From Chelonoidis abingdonii (Eukaryota; Chordata; Testudines; Testudinidae), in NCBI RefSeq assembly GCF_003597395.2, contig NC_133776.1, forward strand, positions 39,546,551 through 39,610,550: 64,000 bases of DNA, in the 5' to 3' direction. The position numbers were made by a program, and so were the translations under genes. This document shows, piece after piece, positions 23,635 to 36,619 of the stretch. The notes below the pieces were generated by a model. The model worked only from the letters and a program-made list of their open reading frames with translations, was not told where the DNA came from and did no database searches. How positions within the stretch are numbered: the stretch's first letter is position 1; each line of letters begins with the position of its first letter.

Positions 23635-24295
23635 GTAAGACAGAAAAATATCAATCCATGGTATGCCTTTACCTTGAATTCTGCTTGCAGTTCTGGTCAC
23701 ACCATCTCAAAGCGATATGAGAATTGGAAAAGGTACAGACAAGGGCAACAAAAATGATTTAAGGGCATGGAACAGCTTCTGTATGAAGAGAGATTAAGAA
23801 GACTGGGACTTTTCAGCTTGGAAAAGAGATGACTAAGAGGATCTATAAAATTACAAATAGTGTGGAGAAAGTGAATAAGGAAGTATTATTTACTCCTTCA
23901 CATAACACAAGGGATTACCCAATGAAATCAATAGGCAGCAAGTTTAGAAAAAAGGAAGTACTTTTTTTCCCACACAATGCCCAGTTAACCTGTGGAATTC
24001 ATTGCTGGGGATGTTGTGAAGGCCAAAACGCCAAAAGGAGTTTAAAAAAGAAATAGATAGCCATTGATGGACTGATCCTTGATGAACCTATTAGCTGAGA
24101 TGGTCAGGGATGCAACCCCATGCTATGAGTGTCCCTAGCCTCTGATAGTCAAAAACTGGAAGTGGATGATGTGATGAATCACTTGATTGCCTGTTCTGTT
24201 CATTCCTTCTGAAGCATCTGGCATTAGCCACTGTTGGAAGACTAATTGGACCATTGGTCTGACCCAGGATGGCCATTCTTATGTTCTTGATGTGA
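23635..24295 (+). repeat. CR1-type LINE, 3' end
   Basis: The first part is a decayed reverse-transcriptase C-terminal segment; "LEFCLQFW" and "RATKMI" are readable in shifting frames. The 3' UTR follows and ends TGGCCATTCTTATGTTCTTG, the octamer-type CR1/L3 terminus. The 75-codon open frame at 23829-24056 is the part that still reads through, with SHNTR as a recognisable CR1 remnant. The element is 5'-truncated, as most CR1 copies are. An L3-like subfamily is likely. Confidence 0.75.
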
Positions 24296-25904
24296 CTGCT
24301 CATTTGCTTTAACCAAATATCTCTTAAAACTTGCTTTCTCTGTGTTTCTGTCAGTTAAGTAACTTTACTAAGCTACTAATGAAAATGATCAGTCCACTCA
24401 AATTTGAAAAAAAAAAAATTGGAAATAGTTTCTCAGTCTTTGCACAGCTCTATATGCAAAGTTTGCAAAATGCTTGTTGAATCCTTTAGGATGATAAGCA
24501 ATCTAAAATGCAAATGTTTTTGGTTTATATTTCCACAGTCTGCAAGGAAAATATCTATGTTCTAGGCAGTTTACTTTGCATTGGTTTTGTTAATCAGTTT
24601 TGCTACCTCTTTCTCATTTTTCTTGGTTTGGTGGCTTTGGTGTTTCTAAGTAATGTGACTATAATGGCATTTTCCCTATTATTCAGTGAACAGCAAAAAA
24701 CATTGGAGGGGAGATTTTACTAAAACGTAGCTCCTATTATTGATAAGAAATAATGCAGACTGGAGTGCAATAACAAGCACTGAAACTTTGGGTCAGACTT
24801 TTATCAACCTTAGTAGTACCTTAATGTGAGTAATTCCAGTGAAATGAGTGACACTACTTGAGGAGTAGGGTGGACAAATCTGGCCTACAAAATACGTTAG
24901 CCTCTCGTTGAAAGGTTATTTTGGCAAAGGTTTTGTATTAAAGGCTGTTTTGATTAGGGAGTTCTCAGTTGTGTAGCTATTGGACCTTTCTCCTCTCATT
25001 GCATTTGAATTCAGATCAGCCCTAGGCCATGAGTTAGTGAATCAGGCCGCATAGTTTAAGGAGCCTCTGAATCTTCTCTCTGTCCTTTAAAAGTCTTCAA
25101 GCAGATCTATTTAAAAGCATATTTTCAAATCACAGGAACTATTGGGCTGATTAGCATTGTATCAGTTTGCTGTAGCACATTGTTGCTGAAAACTAGAATC
25201 CAAATTATGTCCGAGCCCCTGTGGAGCGTAGGGTGTATGGAGCAGCTTTGCCTGAGTGGTGAAGGAAGGTGTTGTTCCTCTGTAAAGACACAATGTGCCT
25301 GCATTCTTGCTAAAATCTACTAAAGTCTTCACTTGAGTGTACCTAAGCACAGGTCTATAGCAAGTGCACTCCCCAGGTGCTGGGAGAACCACTTGCCATA
25401 TACACCTGCAGACAAGATGTAGCATAGAGGCTTCTTCCTGTGCTCCTTTCCCAGTGCTACCCAGTTCACAGGGAAACCCTGGTCCATGCAGGTACAGCCC
25501 TTTAGGCAGAGTTAGCATCCCCGCTTGCTGCTTCTGGCACTAAAAGCAGCAACTTGAATGGCCTCATGCATACAGGTGCTAGGGGCAATAACAGGAGTGT
25601 GAAAAACACTTGTATTGAGCAGGGTATTGGATGAATTTAGCTCTTTTTCCTGTTTGTTTCCTCTAGTCTATCAATGAAGTATTTGAACACCTCCAAGTAT
25701 TTCCTCTTAGAGCTCTCCTCCCCAGCAAGTAGGAGTAAAATCATGACCAGAGTTAAGACTTTAAAGTGGTTGTTATGTCATCCGCTTAAACAGGTGATCC
25801 TAACAATCATTACTCTCCCTGCTGTGGTTTCACAGTCTGCCATATGCTTGTTAACGATCTGTCTTCTACATTGAAATCAATTCCAGTTAGTTGAATTTCA
25901 TTAG
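24296..25904. other. No recognised gene
   Basis: A/T-rich; a fragment of the A/T foldback family may lie at 24400-24460. No exon recognised. Confidence 0.4.
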
Positions 25905-26160
25905 GGAAGCACCTTGGCCTATTGGATAGGGCTTGGGACTGGGAATCAGAAGAACTGAGCTCTAGTCCTGGTTCTGTTACTGACTTGCTGTATGATCTCT
26001 GGCAAGTCACTCCACTCCTCTGTGCCTCTTTCCCCTCACCCTTTGTCTTGTCTATAACTGACTGTAAGCTCCTCAGAGCAGAGACTCTTTCTGTGCTTGT
26101 ACTGGGTCTAGCATGTTCAGACCTTGGTGCTACTGGAGTTGAAATAATTATCAAGAAACA
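25905..26160 (+). repeat. MIR/CORE-SINE-like element, near full length
   Basis: The tRNA-like head (TTGGCCTATTGGATAGGGC, then GAGCTCTAGTCCTGG at the B-box) is followed by the CORE-type block GGCAAGTCACTCCACTCCTC. The tail has CTGTAAGCTCCTCAGAGCAG and ends near GGTGCTACTGGAGTTGAAAT. This is the best preserved of the MIR-like copies in the window. Open frames of 114 and 85 codons that cross it are incidental. Confidence 0.75.
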
Positions 26161-27799
26161 CAGCCATAGTAGGGCATAGTTAAAAAAGGAGAGACCATCT
26201 CAGAAATAGCTAATGCCAACCACAGAATAGGTGCAGAGAGTCAGTTATGTCAGCATTGACTCTGAGATTTCTCCCACCCAAAGGGGCTAAATCAGATATC
26301 CATCCTTCTCTTGCTATCATAGTCTTGCAAAGAGGACAGAGTGGGGCATAGAATCTAAACTGATTGATATATAGATATTGGGTCAATCCAGGATGCCAAA
26401 TATGTAAGAACCGTGGACATGATATGGATATGAAAGAATATGCACAACAGCTGTGACATTCTTGCACATCTGATCTCAGTTAAGCAATGAACCCAGGAGT
26501 CACATGGCAATTTATATACACGGTTAGTCCCTCTTCTGGTTGCAATACACAATCCTCCAGGGCTTTGGAGGCCTAGTGGACCTAAATGGAGAGGTCATAC
26601 CTGTTTCATATGGTAGCAACATTTGATTAGCAATCATTTCCAAAAAGAAAAGTGAGGCATCTGCTTAGCATACAAGGTTGTTAATGACACCCCCTTCCCC
26701 CTCTGACAGGTCAGTAGCCTGGTATTTGTCTTTGGTGCAAAGTAAAGGAGCTGGCTTATTCTGCTGATCTCTAACACAGAGGAGAGAGTGAGGGTGCCTA
26801 AGTCAACTTTCACCTGTCACTTCATCTGCACTTCACACTCTGCCCCAAAAATTCCATCCATGCCTTGTATGTCACACCTGGCACTCTGTTGACTTCCAGA
26901 AGGGTCATTAGGGACTGAGGCTGCTGATAAAGGCTGATTTGAGATTGAGCTTCCTCTCTTATCAGAGATTCTCAAGGACACTTCTGGTGACCTGTAGAAC
27001 AACAATTATTGCTTGCTTGTCTCTGCTTGCTTACCTCTCTTCTTAATCAATCTCTTGTTTCTTTTGAACCAGAGCTGGGAGACAGAATCCCATGCCATAG
27101 CAATTAGCAGCTCCAGATCTCATTGTTTCACAGTGCTCTCAGCTTTAGTGTTTTCCTATGCATTCATTAATTTTGATTTGGGAGAAATCACTGCTATATA
27201 TCCATGCACAGGAATCAGAAGCAGCAAAGAGAGAAAATGAGAGTGATCCCTCTTACAGAAGTACAAGAAGCTTAGCCAGACTTCCTGAAGTTGGATTTGT
27301 CTCTTTGGCTGTGTGTTTGTTGCTATCACAGCCTCCAAATCTGAGTCAGGGACTTTCTTCCAAAGGCTGACATATCATTCATGTGTGTCTTCCCCATTTT
27401 GACCCATGATGTAACTAACACAGGGTGTGCAAAAATGTTTAGTCAGCTATCTCACCCACACAATGAGAATATTTGGTTTTATGCAATCAGCTGATAGATA
27501 AGAATCAGATTTATGCTACCTGATTTCATACAACATTATTTCACACAATGGGCATATTTACCGTAACTTGTTTAAATGTCACCTGACCTGAGGGAGAAAA
27601 ACTGAGTTAATGATTCACTTAATGAATGAGAACATGTGGGCTGAGATCCCGGAATATAGAGTTCATTAGCTAAGGAGGAACCCAGGAAGAACCAGTCAGT
27701 CAAGTCCATGGTTAGCCTGCATCAAAAAGCTGTCTGGGGATGACCTTACTGAGAGTAGCATCTGAATTTCTCTTGCTGCCCCTAAAGTTAGCTTTCATT
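26161..27799. other. No recognised gene; weak 5S-like stretch
   Basis: No exon seen. Around 26468-26492 the sequence TCTGATCTCAGTTAAGCA resembles the internal promoter part of 5S rRNA; see the findings. Confidence 0.35.
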
Positions 27800-27893
27800 G
27801 TTTGTTTGTATAGCACCAACAGGGTACTATGCATCTTACAGACAGGTATAAAAATGAGGTCCTTCCCCTGAAGAGCTTACAAACATCTATGTG
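27800..27893 (-). repeat. MIR-like SINE tail fragment
   Basis: GAGGTCCTTCCCCTGAAGAG followed by CTTACAAAC is the reverse complement of the MIR-like tail seen at 25905-26160 and 21487-21650. The head is missing. Confidence 0.45.
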
Positions 27894-27980
27894 TGTACTT
27901 ATTCATACTTGCGTGAGTAAAGCAAAGCCCATGGGGTCTTGGGGGGTCCTGCAGGCAACCTACAAATGGAGAATGGGATG

Positions 27981-28653
27981 ATGTAGATCAGGGGTGGGCA
28001 AACTTTTTGGCCTGAGGGCCACATCTGGGTATGGAAATTGCATGGCAGGCCATGAATGATCACAAAACTGGGGATTGAGGTGTAGGAGGGGGTGAGGGCT
28101 CCAGCTGGGAGTGTGGGCTCTGGGGTGGGGCTGGGGATGCAGGAGGGTGCTCCGGGCTGGACCGAGGGGTTCAGAGGGCAGGAGGGAGATCAGAGCTGGG
28201 GCAGTGGGTTGGGGCCTAGGGGCAGTCGGGGTGCAGGCTCAGGGTGATACTTACCTCAAGCAGCTCCCGGAAGCAGTGGCATGTCCCCCCTCTGGCTCCT
28301 ACACAGAGGTATGACCAAGTGGCTCTGTGTGCTGCCCCATCTGCATGTTCCTACCTGTAGCTCCCAATGGCCACAGTTCCTGGCCAATGGGAGCTGCAGG
28401 GGCGGTGCTCAGGGCAGGGGCAGCATGCGGAGTCCCTTGGCTGGCCTATGGATAGGGGCTGGAGGGGGGACATGCTGCTGCTTGCGGGAGACACACAGAG
28501 CGGGGCAAGCCCTCGACACTGCTCCCCGGCTGGAGTGCCACAGCAGGGCAATCCCCTGATCCTGCTGCCAGGTGGGAGCTCGAGGGCCTGATTAAAATGT
28601 ATGAAGGACTGGATGCTGCCCCTGGGCTGTAGTTTGCCCACCCCGATGTAAAT
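27981..28653. mobile_element. hAT-like non-autonomous transposon
   Basis: The element covers 27989-28645. Flanking 8-mers ATGTAGAT (27981-27988) and ATGTAAAT (28646-28653) match at 7 of 8 positions. Ends: CAGGGGTGGGCAAACTTTTT on the left, CGGGGTGGGCAAACTACAG read inward from the right, the common hAT terminus of turtles and other vertebrates. The interior is G-rich with short GGGGCTGGGG-type iterations. There is no transposase. Open frames at 28111-28668 are incidental. Confidence 0.8.
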
Positions 28654-29341
28654 ACTTTTTTCTAACAAAATCTATAATATATTAATTGACTATTTCAGTT
28701 TCTTATGTTACTATTTGGATTTGCGGATTAAGCACTACAGGGTGACACGAAGTATGCACAGAGGAGGATGCCTGAAATTTACTCTCCTTGGTCCCTGTGG
28801 CTCACACACTTGCAGTCAGAAGGATCAGCTGAATATAACATAAGCCTCATTCACTGTGAAAACTGCTAACAGAATTTATCTCCTTCAAACCAAGCATCTC
28901 CACCTCATACTTGTCATTCATAAGCTATTATTTAACTTAAGCTTTCATAGGAATTTTGGGAAACTGCATCAATCTTTTTTTTTTTTAAAGGACACTCGTG
29001 TATTGTCAATGCTGGAAACAGATTCAGCACTAACTTGCAGAGTCTTGTGTAGGTGTGGGAAGAAGACATGCCTCATATAAATACAGAACTGATTTATGCC
29101 ACTATGAAATAGTAAGAGTTCAGCAAATAAGGGTGGTGGTGTGAGGTAACTGATCCTCCTTAATTTGAAAATGCAAACAGTTATGCAACATCTCAAGGGA
29201 AGATTCTATTTTCATATTTTATCTACCTAGGTATTTATACTGCACTTATGACAGCGATCTTAGCACTTCACATCCTGAATTTCTCCCTTGATAATCTGCT
29301 TTCTTTGCAGGTAACTCCCTGGAGCTTTCCACATAAGGAAA
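28654..29341. other. No recognised gene
   Basis: No repeat or exon recognised. T-run near 28976-28985. Confidence 0.4.
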
Positions 29342-29657
29342 GTGGAATAGCTGGTTGAAAAATTTGATGAAACCATTTTCCATTGGAAAATGCAGCTTTG
29401 CTGAGATTGAAACATTTCATGTGATCATGTCAAACTTAGTCAAAATAGATGGAGGAAATGTCAAAATGAATAGCTTTAACTTTCTCAGTAAAGTTGAATC
29501 TTTTTATTTTGGCATTAATATATTATTAAAATAAAATCCTCTGGACTTTTTGTTCTGCAGGAAATTTTGAACTTTTTCATTCTGAATCAGGGCCAAACAT
29601 TTGAAACGTTCGAATTTTCTGCAAAATGGAAATCTGGTTTTCTGACTAGCACTAAAG
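29342..29657. repeat. A/T-rich foldback repeat, copy 4
   Basis: The left end GGAATAGCTGGTTGAAAAAT and the right end, on the opposite strand TTAGTGCTAGTCAGAAAACC, are inverted. The interior has AAATTTT- and CATTTT-rich blocks. This copy best shows the paired TAGCTGGTTGAAAA / CTAGTCAGAAAA ends of the family. Confidence 0.5.
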
Positions 29658-31589
29658 AGGAAGATGTATTCTGGATACGTTTAATACTATGTACCCACTT
29701 TGCACATGCAATCACAACAGTCATGTGGCTAACTGGGTAACTGCTACACAAATGACCATAATTAACACTTACCACAAATTCATACACAAATCGGGTAAGT
29801 GCATGCACAAGCTAGGTATGCAGTTGCAGGCTCATTCCTGAAGCCCTCCATTGATGTGTGCTTCAGACAAGTATTCCGATCAACTTCACTCAGGACTGCA
29901 AGATTGATCCTCAGTTTGACTTGGAAAATCTCTCATTCCAATGGATGAAATTCTGCCACCACTTATGTCAATGTAAATGCAAAGCGACTTCAATAGATTT
30001 ACTCCATAATGACACTGGTGTGTAATCGGAGCTTATGGTGTCAAATTCTGCTCTTGGTTTTCCCTTGTAGGCTCCCTAACTGTTTACAGAGAAGTGGTTT
30101 CATTTGGTTTTAAGTTTCTAGTTTTGCCATTTATCCCTTCACCTTCCCAGTTAACCAATCAAGTAAAACTAGAAAACGCATCTGAATTTTTTGGTTTGAA
30201 TGTGTTTTCATAATTTATTTATTATGGTGCTGCAATTTGTGATTTCAGTGAGTCTGTAAATTATCATAACCTTGTATTAGTGGGGTTAATATGCTGAATT
30301 GTTATAATAGTACCCAGAAAGGGCAAGGAGAGACAGATCTCCAATGATATGGCTCTAAGTCCACATAGTGTTTGAGTGAGTAGGTAGTTTCCTCCCCCAG
30401 ACCAGTCGCCAAGTTCTTCTTCAGTTCATCCATCTGCAATCTGTTCCCTCTGCTTCACATTGGTGATGAATTATACTCCACTTCCTCAGTCTAATCCTTT
30501 TCATTTATTTATATTTTATGGAGGAAACATAAAAGACGCCTCATAAAAATCCAACTGTTTTTGATAAACCTTGTCATGTGCAAATAATGGAGCCTTGTCA
30601 AGCATAAGCCCTGCTGGAAATTTATGCCTTCTAATAATAATAATAAAAAAGAAGAAAATCAGAAACAAATAAGGAATATATTGAATTAGATTCAAAGCAT
30701 GTTTATCGCTTTTACTTGGTTGCTGTAAAGTATTTATATCTTTAAAAAGAAAAGTTTGTGCGTGTTAGTGTGACTAAAATACCATGCTGTGCTTGAACTC
30801 TGGAATCTTTCGTAGGATGGAAATATACAGTTCCTTATTCTTTATCCAGAACTGACTCTCTTGTTTCTAAGACTGGGGGTGGGGAGAGGGGTTTGATGTT
30901 GGGAAGAAACATTTTGACACTGAAGCATTCTGTTAATATGGAATCAGGCTAATGAGAGGTCTGGGCAATAAGATGAGTTGCTGTTCATTCAAGGATCAGT
31001 TTGGGTTTAGCAAACCCAATTTTGGAGAGACTGTTTTAAGATGAATTGGTCAGGGTCAGTTTTTACTAGAATACCAGAGTTCCTATAGCAGCAAGTATCC
31101 CTGATAACAGACAACAGGTCTACGTGTTGCCCACAGCTGACAGTCACATTTGTTATTCTTTGCAGTTTAAGTACACAGATAGAGACCTGATAATGTGTGG
31201 ACAAGGATAAAATCCAAGGAAGCCCAGTCGAACTAGCCTCTAATTAAAATCTTCAGATATCTCTTAACTTGAAGCCATTTTATTTCCTATTACAATTTTT
31301 GCTTTGAAAATAAGGCAAAATTGAATGTTCATGGCTCACTTACAATACTACTAAACATTTATGTAGCACTCTATGTCAATGAATCAATGAGACCATTTGG
31401 GAAGCAAGGTTCTATGCAAAGTGAGTAAAGATGGCAAAATCTAATCCCAACAAATTATTCCCTCCATCTCTTAAAGAAAGCCAAAGCAGGCTTCTTACCA
31501 GTAAATAGTTGTCTGAGCAGATTTCTTGTGTGGATCCACACAAGCAGATATTAATTAGTACTTCCAAGAGTGAGGATCTTCACAGGAGT
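29658..31589. other. No recognised gene
   Basis: A/T-rich, with an AATAAT run near 30633-30650. The segment 29940-30055 carries GACTTCAATAG and CAAATTCTGCTC, traces of the dispersed motif family. Confidence 0.4.
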
Positions 31590-31700
31590 AGTAATTTCCT
31601 CATTTTGCAAATGAGGAAACCCAGTCAGAGGGATTAAGTGACACACCAGATCTGTTGGTTTGAGTTTCTGGTAGAGGTGGGATTAGAACATCAAAGGAAC
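31590..31700 (-). repeat. MIR element fragment
   Basis: CCTCATTTTGCAAATGAGGA, then GAGGGATTAAGTGACACACC and GGTGGGATTAGAACA, follow the reverse complement of the classic MIR CORE in order. The copy is old but the order is clear. Confidence 0.65.
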
Positions 31701-34700
31701 ATTCTGATGATGCTTTTAAATTTAGAGCATCTACTGTAACTGGTTGTAGGGGCATATATGGGGGGTGAAAAGAAGTTTCCCTCTGAAACATCACCCTTGA
31801 GAACATCCCTGCACTGAGGAGGGAGGAGGGAAAGAAGGGCCCTCTCTGAACAGGTTCATTTAAGGGCCTACTTAAGATGTTTGGAGTTTGAGTACCTCAA
31901 CTCCTGGGGCCCATATTAGAGTTGTGCAGAGAAAAAGAATTCCATTTCAGAGAGGATTTCAAAATTTGGTTTTATTCTGGTTTGGAACAATGCCCCAAAT
32001 TTCAAAATCCTTCAAAAGGGGATGGCGCCCAGGCTCAAGGGCTGTTCCTGTGGCAGGTTGACCTGGAGTCAGACCCTGAAAGCCCTGGGGTCCCCAGCTC
32101 TGGGGCTGTTCATCTGGCAGGCTGTCAAGACCCTGAGAGCGCAGGCTGCTGTGGAGCTGTGAGCCTAGATGCATGGACTGATTCAAAACCCTGGGAGTTC
32201 TGCAGCAGGCTGAGAGATGTGTTGCAGAGGCTGTTGAGGACTTGGGTGGGCAGGATGGCAGGAAACCAGGAAGGTTTCCAATGGCACCCTACTTGCCTGC
32301 GTTCTGTTGCAACATAATCAATTAATTAAATATTAATTAAATAATTAAATAAATGATCTCTGGGAAGCGTTTAGATGTTGATACACCAGAATTCTAGGGT
32401 GGAAAAGCAATGTCAGAGAATTTATGACCTGCATCTACTCTGCTCTACTCAACGTCACGAGTCAGTGTTGAAAATGTAAAATTAACACATCAGGGATCCG
32501 GGAATATTAGTATTAATGCACTCTCTGAGATCAGACATCAAGTATTGAAACAGACACCACAGCATCTGCCCTGTGTGCACTGCTGTTACAGCTGACCTAT
32601 GATGGTCGTCTTTCTACCAAAGAGGCCAAATGTTAATGCAAGAATGATCAGATTAAGACTGTAATTTACAGCATAGATCCACTATTGTAATGAAGTTTGC
32701 AACAAGATTGTAAATCCTTATCAATCAACTTTATTGAAGGTTTCGGATTATCCTCTTTAAATACTGTCGGTAGACTGTGTCTATAGCAGAAGGAAGAATT
32801 AATATACTTATCTATCTCCTGCCAAATTCTGAGTGGGGTATATAGGCACAGTCAGCTATGATACGTATCCCATCTGTCTCTCATCTCCCTGCCTCCCAGG
32901 CACAGTCAGACCTGACTTGACAGGGATAGCTCATCTTTGGTCCATATGTGTTGGATTCTAAACAGCGGTCAAACAGAGCCAAATGTGTTGCAGCAACAGT
33001 TTTAGACAAATTGGGCCTGATTCTGATCTCTCACTGGTAAAGCCTGTGTAACTTTATTTTATTTGAGTCATTACTGATTTACGCAATATCATGGAAACTA
33101 GAATCTGGGCATGGGGAGGAAAAAGGGAGCTTCAGGTCCATCCACTAGTAACCCTGTAGTTTGGCCCTCACAACTTGGAAGAGAATTGCTTTTCCAGTGT
33201 TTGATATCACCATATAGTGCTTTTGGATGATGCAACAGGACATGTTTTGAAGAAAGTAGTTATAATGCTAAGTGACCTAGAAGTTTATAGCAATGTGTAT
33301 ATTAATTGGAGAGCCTGGTGTAGAAAAAGGATGCAACAAAGAAATAATTTGAACATTTGTCTTGTATAGCATAGAAAATCAGTATTTTAGTCCTTGCTTA
33401 TCTAAACAGCATGGCCTTCCACAATATGTATGGAGACTTGTCTCTTTTTTTTCAAAAAAAAAGTCATTGTCCAATATGCCCTCCTTCCTGGAAGGTGACA
33501 TAAATCATCAGCCAGTCAGGGTTGCTTCTTGTTTTTAATTCTTTGGAAATATCAATATTAGGGGTCATATTTCTGAGGATTATGGGAAGATGAAGATGAT
33601 GGTTCATGGGCAAGAAAGAATCACTCAGTCTTCCAACGGAAACTTTGAATGACTATAAGACACAAAACTGCATGAACCTGACTAAAATATCATGGCCCAG
33701 CTCCAGTTGTGAACATGGTCACTAGTGAGTTTATTGCTGTGATGTTAGCTTAGTTATTTTTTAGCCCCATGCAAATGTTCCGAGTCTGTTCCTGTGACGC
33801 AGGCATCCATTGTGATGAACATACTCTGCATTTTTTGGGGGAGGGCAGGGAGAAGACTAAAAAGGACCTTGTAAGGATTCTGGTGTCCTAGGCTATATTT
33901 TTCCAGATGTGAATGCACAAGATCTATGCACTAGCAAGCATGCTCACAAATGGTAGCAATGTAGGTGCACAATACTTCACGTGAGCATGTGGATTACACA
34001 CACACATTTTTGTTTATGCATTACATCACTTGCTTGTACACATTAGTGAAAGAACACTAACTCACAGCTACTCCAAATGAGGTTCTATTGACCTCACCTG
34101 GCCACATAGTTTTCATGACACTCAGCTCCACCAAAAATGCCTTGAAATAAAGGAGACTTTCTGTTGATAGTATTCTAGACGAGGTGCTTAGCAAGTCAGA
34201 CTCTTTATAGGGTAATGCAACCAACAGATGTTTTCTGGCCATGAGTGTGCAAATGGGCTGGGGGGAGGAGGGGTGTTGCAGGGATAGTACTTCATGACTG
34301 GTCATTCCTTGATGGCAACCCAGGATTCTGGCCACCTCCACAGTCTAGTGGGTAAAGAATCCTTTCACCTATTACCCTTGCAGGATCACTGCCCAAGCAG
34401 CCCAGTTTAGGTTGGGCAGGCAACTAAGAATTTGAGCTGTAAGCTTCCTGGTCTGTGCCAGGTGTCTGAAACCATTACAAGGGAAATGTGGAAGTTTTAA
34501 CCCAAAAGAAAGAACAGATGTTTAAACATTCCTTTAACTGTAAACTAAAATTTTAAAGTCTCTCCATACATTTACTATCCTACATCTGTATATACAATGT
34601 GTGTATAATCTCTTTAAGCTGCTGAAAGGCCCACATTTCAAAAATAGGGCAGCTCCTTGTATCTTAGTCACTGTTGTGTACCTTTTTGATGTTGCTGCAA

Positions 34701-36420
34701 GCATGACATGTCACAACATATTCTTGAGGGGAGGCGAGGAGCATGAATCTCAGAAAAGAACATGATTGAGTGAGGTAAGGTCTGTCAGCCACAGCCCTGA
34801 CTTTTCCTTGCAATTCTTGGTTCTAATCACACCCTCTAAGCTGGTATTGAGTCAGCTCTTTAAATACAGCATATGCCCTGTCCTACCATTCTATAACATG
34901 AGATGATAGACCCAGTAAATAATCCTATGCAACATAATGACATCAAAAGCCTTATCCTCTATTGTGATTCAGGTGTAAATGTAACTGGTGTTGGACTGGA
35001 TAGGTAAATGTTGGAATAACTTTTTTGATATTCAGAACATTTCCCATGAACATCTCAAATACGGTTAGTAACGGCATGGTTAATATATGCTTTAAATACC
35101 TATGTTTGCCATTTTCTACTGGCTTAATTTGTTGTCAGTGAAAAATAATGGTTAATGAAAACAGTCCAGTGCAATGAAACTATAGAGTTGCTTAACAATA
35201 CTAATTAAATGTTAAGTAGTAAATTAATTTAATGACAACACTCAAGCAGTTAACTTGTATTTTACAATAAATGCTGAAGATTGACAACTATGCCAGCTTC
35301 TGACAGCAAAAACAAGTGAATTTTACTGCTTTATGCTTACTATCCCCTAGTCCAGGTACTTACAATTTTAAAGTGGCACCTGAGGATAAAGAATACAGTG
35401 TGGTATTTAAGTAGCACAGGTGGTTAGGCAGGGTCTCTGCACTTCACCACCTAAATTGCTGATCTTCAGCATTGCCAAGATCACATCAAGCATTCAGACA
35501 CAGAATAAAGCTGTGATCACAGTTCTGCTAAAAAGTAAATAGGCTAAGATAGTCTTTCTTTTTAAGGTGTGCACAAGCCAGCAATGCAGAGCTTCTTAGT
35601 TTGTTATTGTACTGCAGTGACTGAAGGCTTATTTGCAAACATGGCAACCATTATGCTTGGCAATAGCTTACATGGAGCCTTGGAGCCCACTTTGATATCA
35701 TGTTGCTGTGAACCACAAGTAACCCTACTGAAGTCAATAGCGTTCAAGTTTCCAGTTCTTATTTACAGCAAGGGGCAAATTAAACATGGCCCGTTATTTT
35801 CAGGGAGGGAGGGCTGAGATAGCTGAATCTCCTATTATACCTACTAACCACAAAAAAAAACAACCAAAAAACAAGTGTGAACAATATTAATGCTAATATA
35901 ACAGCAGGAGGACAAGGTCAAATGTCCAGTCTAATGGGATGGTGGAGGAGGAGAACCTTAGAAAAATGATTACTAATAATCTATCAGAACAAGACTCTTA
36001 ATCCTTCCAGAGTCTACTAATATGTTAGCTAAGGCTACCTTTTATTCAGTTCTAAAGTTAAAACACTTTTTAGAATACTACTAAGTTTGTAAATACATTA
36101 TCTTGCATGGGAAGCTGTAGAAAGCATCACAATGGAATGGGGGCAGGGTATTTAATGATAGGGCCAAGATAAAACCTCTAAATTTGGATCCAGAATTAAA
36201 TTTACTCAAAATTTTGGATCCAGGGTTTTGGTTTGCCTTGTTATAGGGATATGGTGAGTCAAACAACACATCCAGTTTTGAACTTCCCCAAAGTTTGAAT
36301 GGGGGTGGTTGTTCTTTTAATGAAAGGTTTTCATCTGGGTCCATCTTTTTGATATGTTCACTTGGTTCCCCCAAACCTGCCACCTTCCTGATCTTCAAGT
36401 ATTAGTTAGAAGAGTTCAAA
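31701..36420. other. No recognised gene; one GC-richer segment
   Basis: No exon recognised. A GC-richer part at about 31915-32315 begins TTAGAGTTGTGCAGAGAAA and has several CCCTGGGG-type blocks; it looks like an unclassified interspersed repeat and accounts for the 131-codon open frame at 31922-32317. An AATTAAAT-rich simple repeat follows at 32318-32356. Confidence 0.4.
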
Positions 36421-36619
36421 TACACTGCTACCTTGATATAACACGACCCAATGTAACACAAATTCAGATATAACGCGGTAAAGCAGTGCTCCGGGGGAGG
36501 GAGGGTTGAGGCTGTGCACTCCGGTGGATCAAAGCAAGTTCAGTATAACATGGTTTCACCTAGAACATGGTAAGACTTTTTGGCTCCCAAGGACAGCATT
36601 GTATCGAGGTAGAGGTGTA
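36421..36619. mobile_element. Short Tigger/mariner-like element
   Basis: The element covers 36423-36617 between TA dinucleotides (36421-36422 and 36618-36619). Left end CACTGCTACCTTGATATAAC; right end read inward CACCTCTACCTCGATACAAT. The interior keeps ATATAACGCGG-type blocks. It is a deletion derivative without transposase. An A/T foldback fragment follows directly at about 36620-36770. Confidence 0.75.

Noticed and set aside
23829..24056. 75-codon open frame as a gene
   Set aside because: It is the still-open part of a decayed CR1 3' end.
31922..32317. 131-codon open frame
   Set aside because: GC-richer repeat-like segment with no domain and no splice context.
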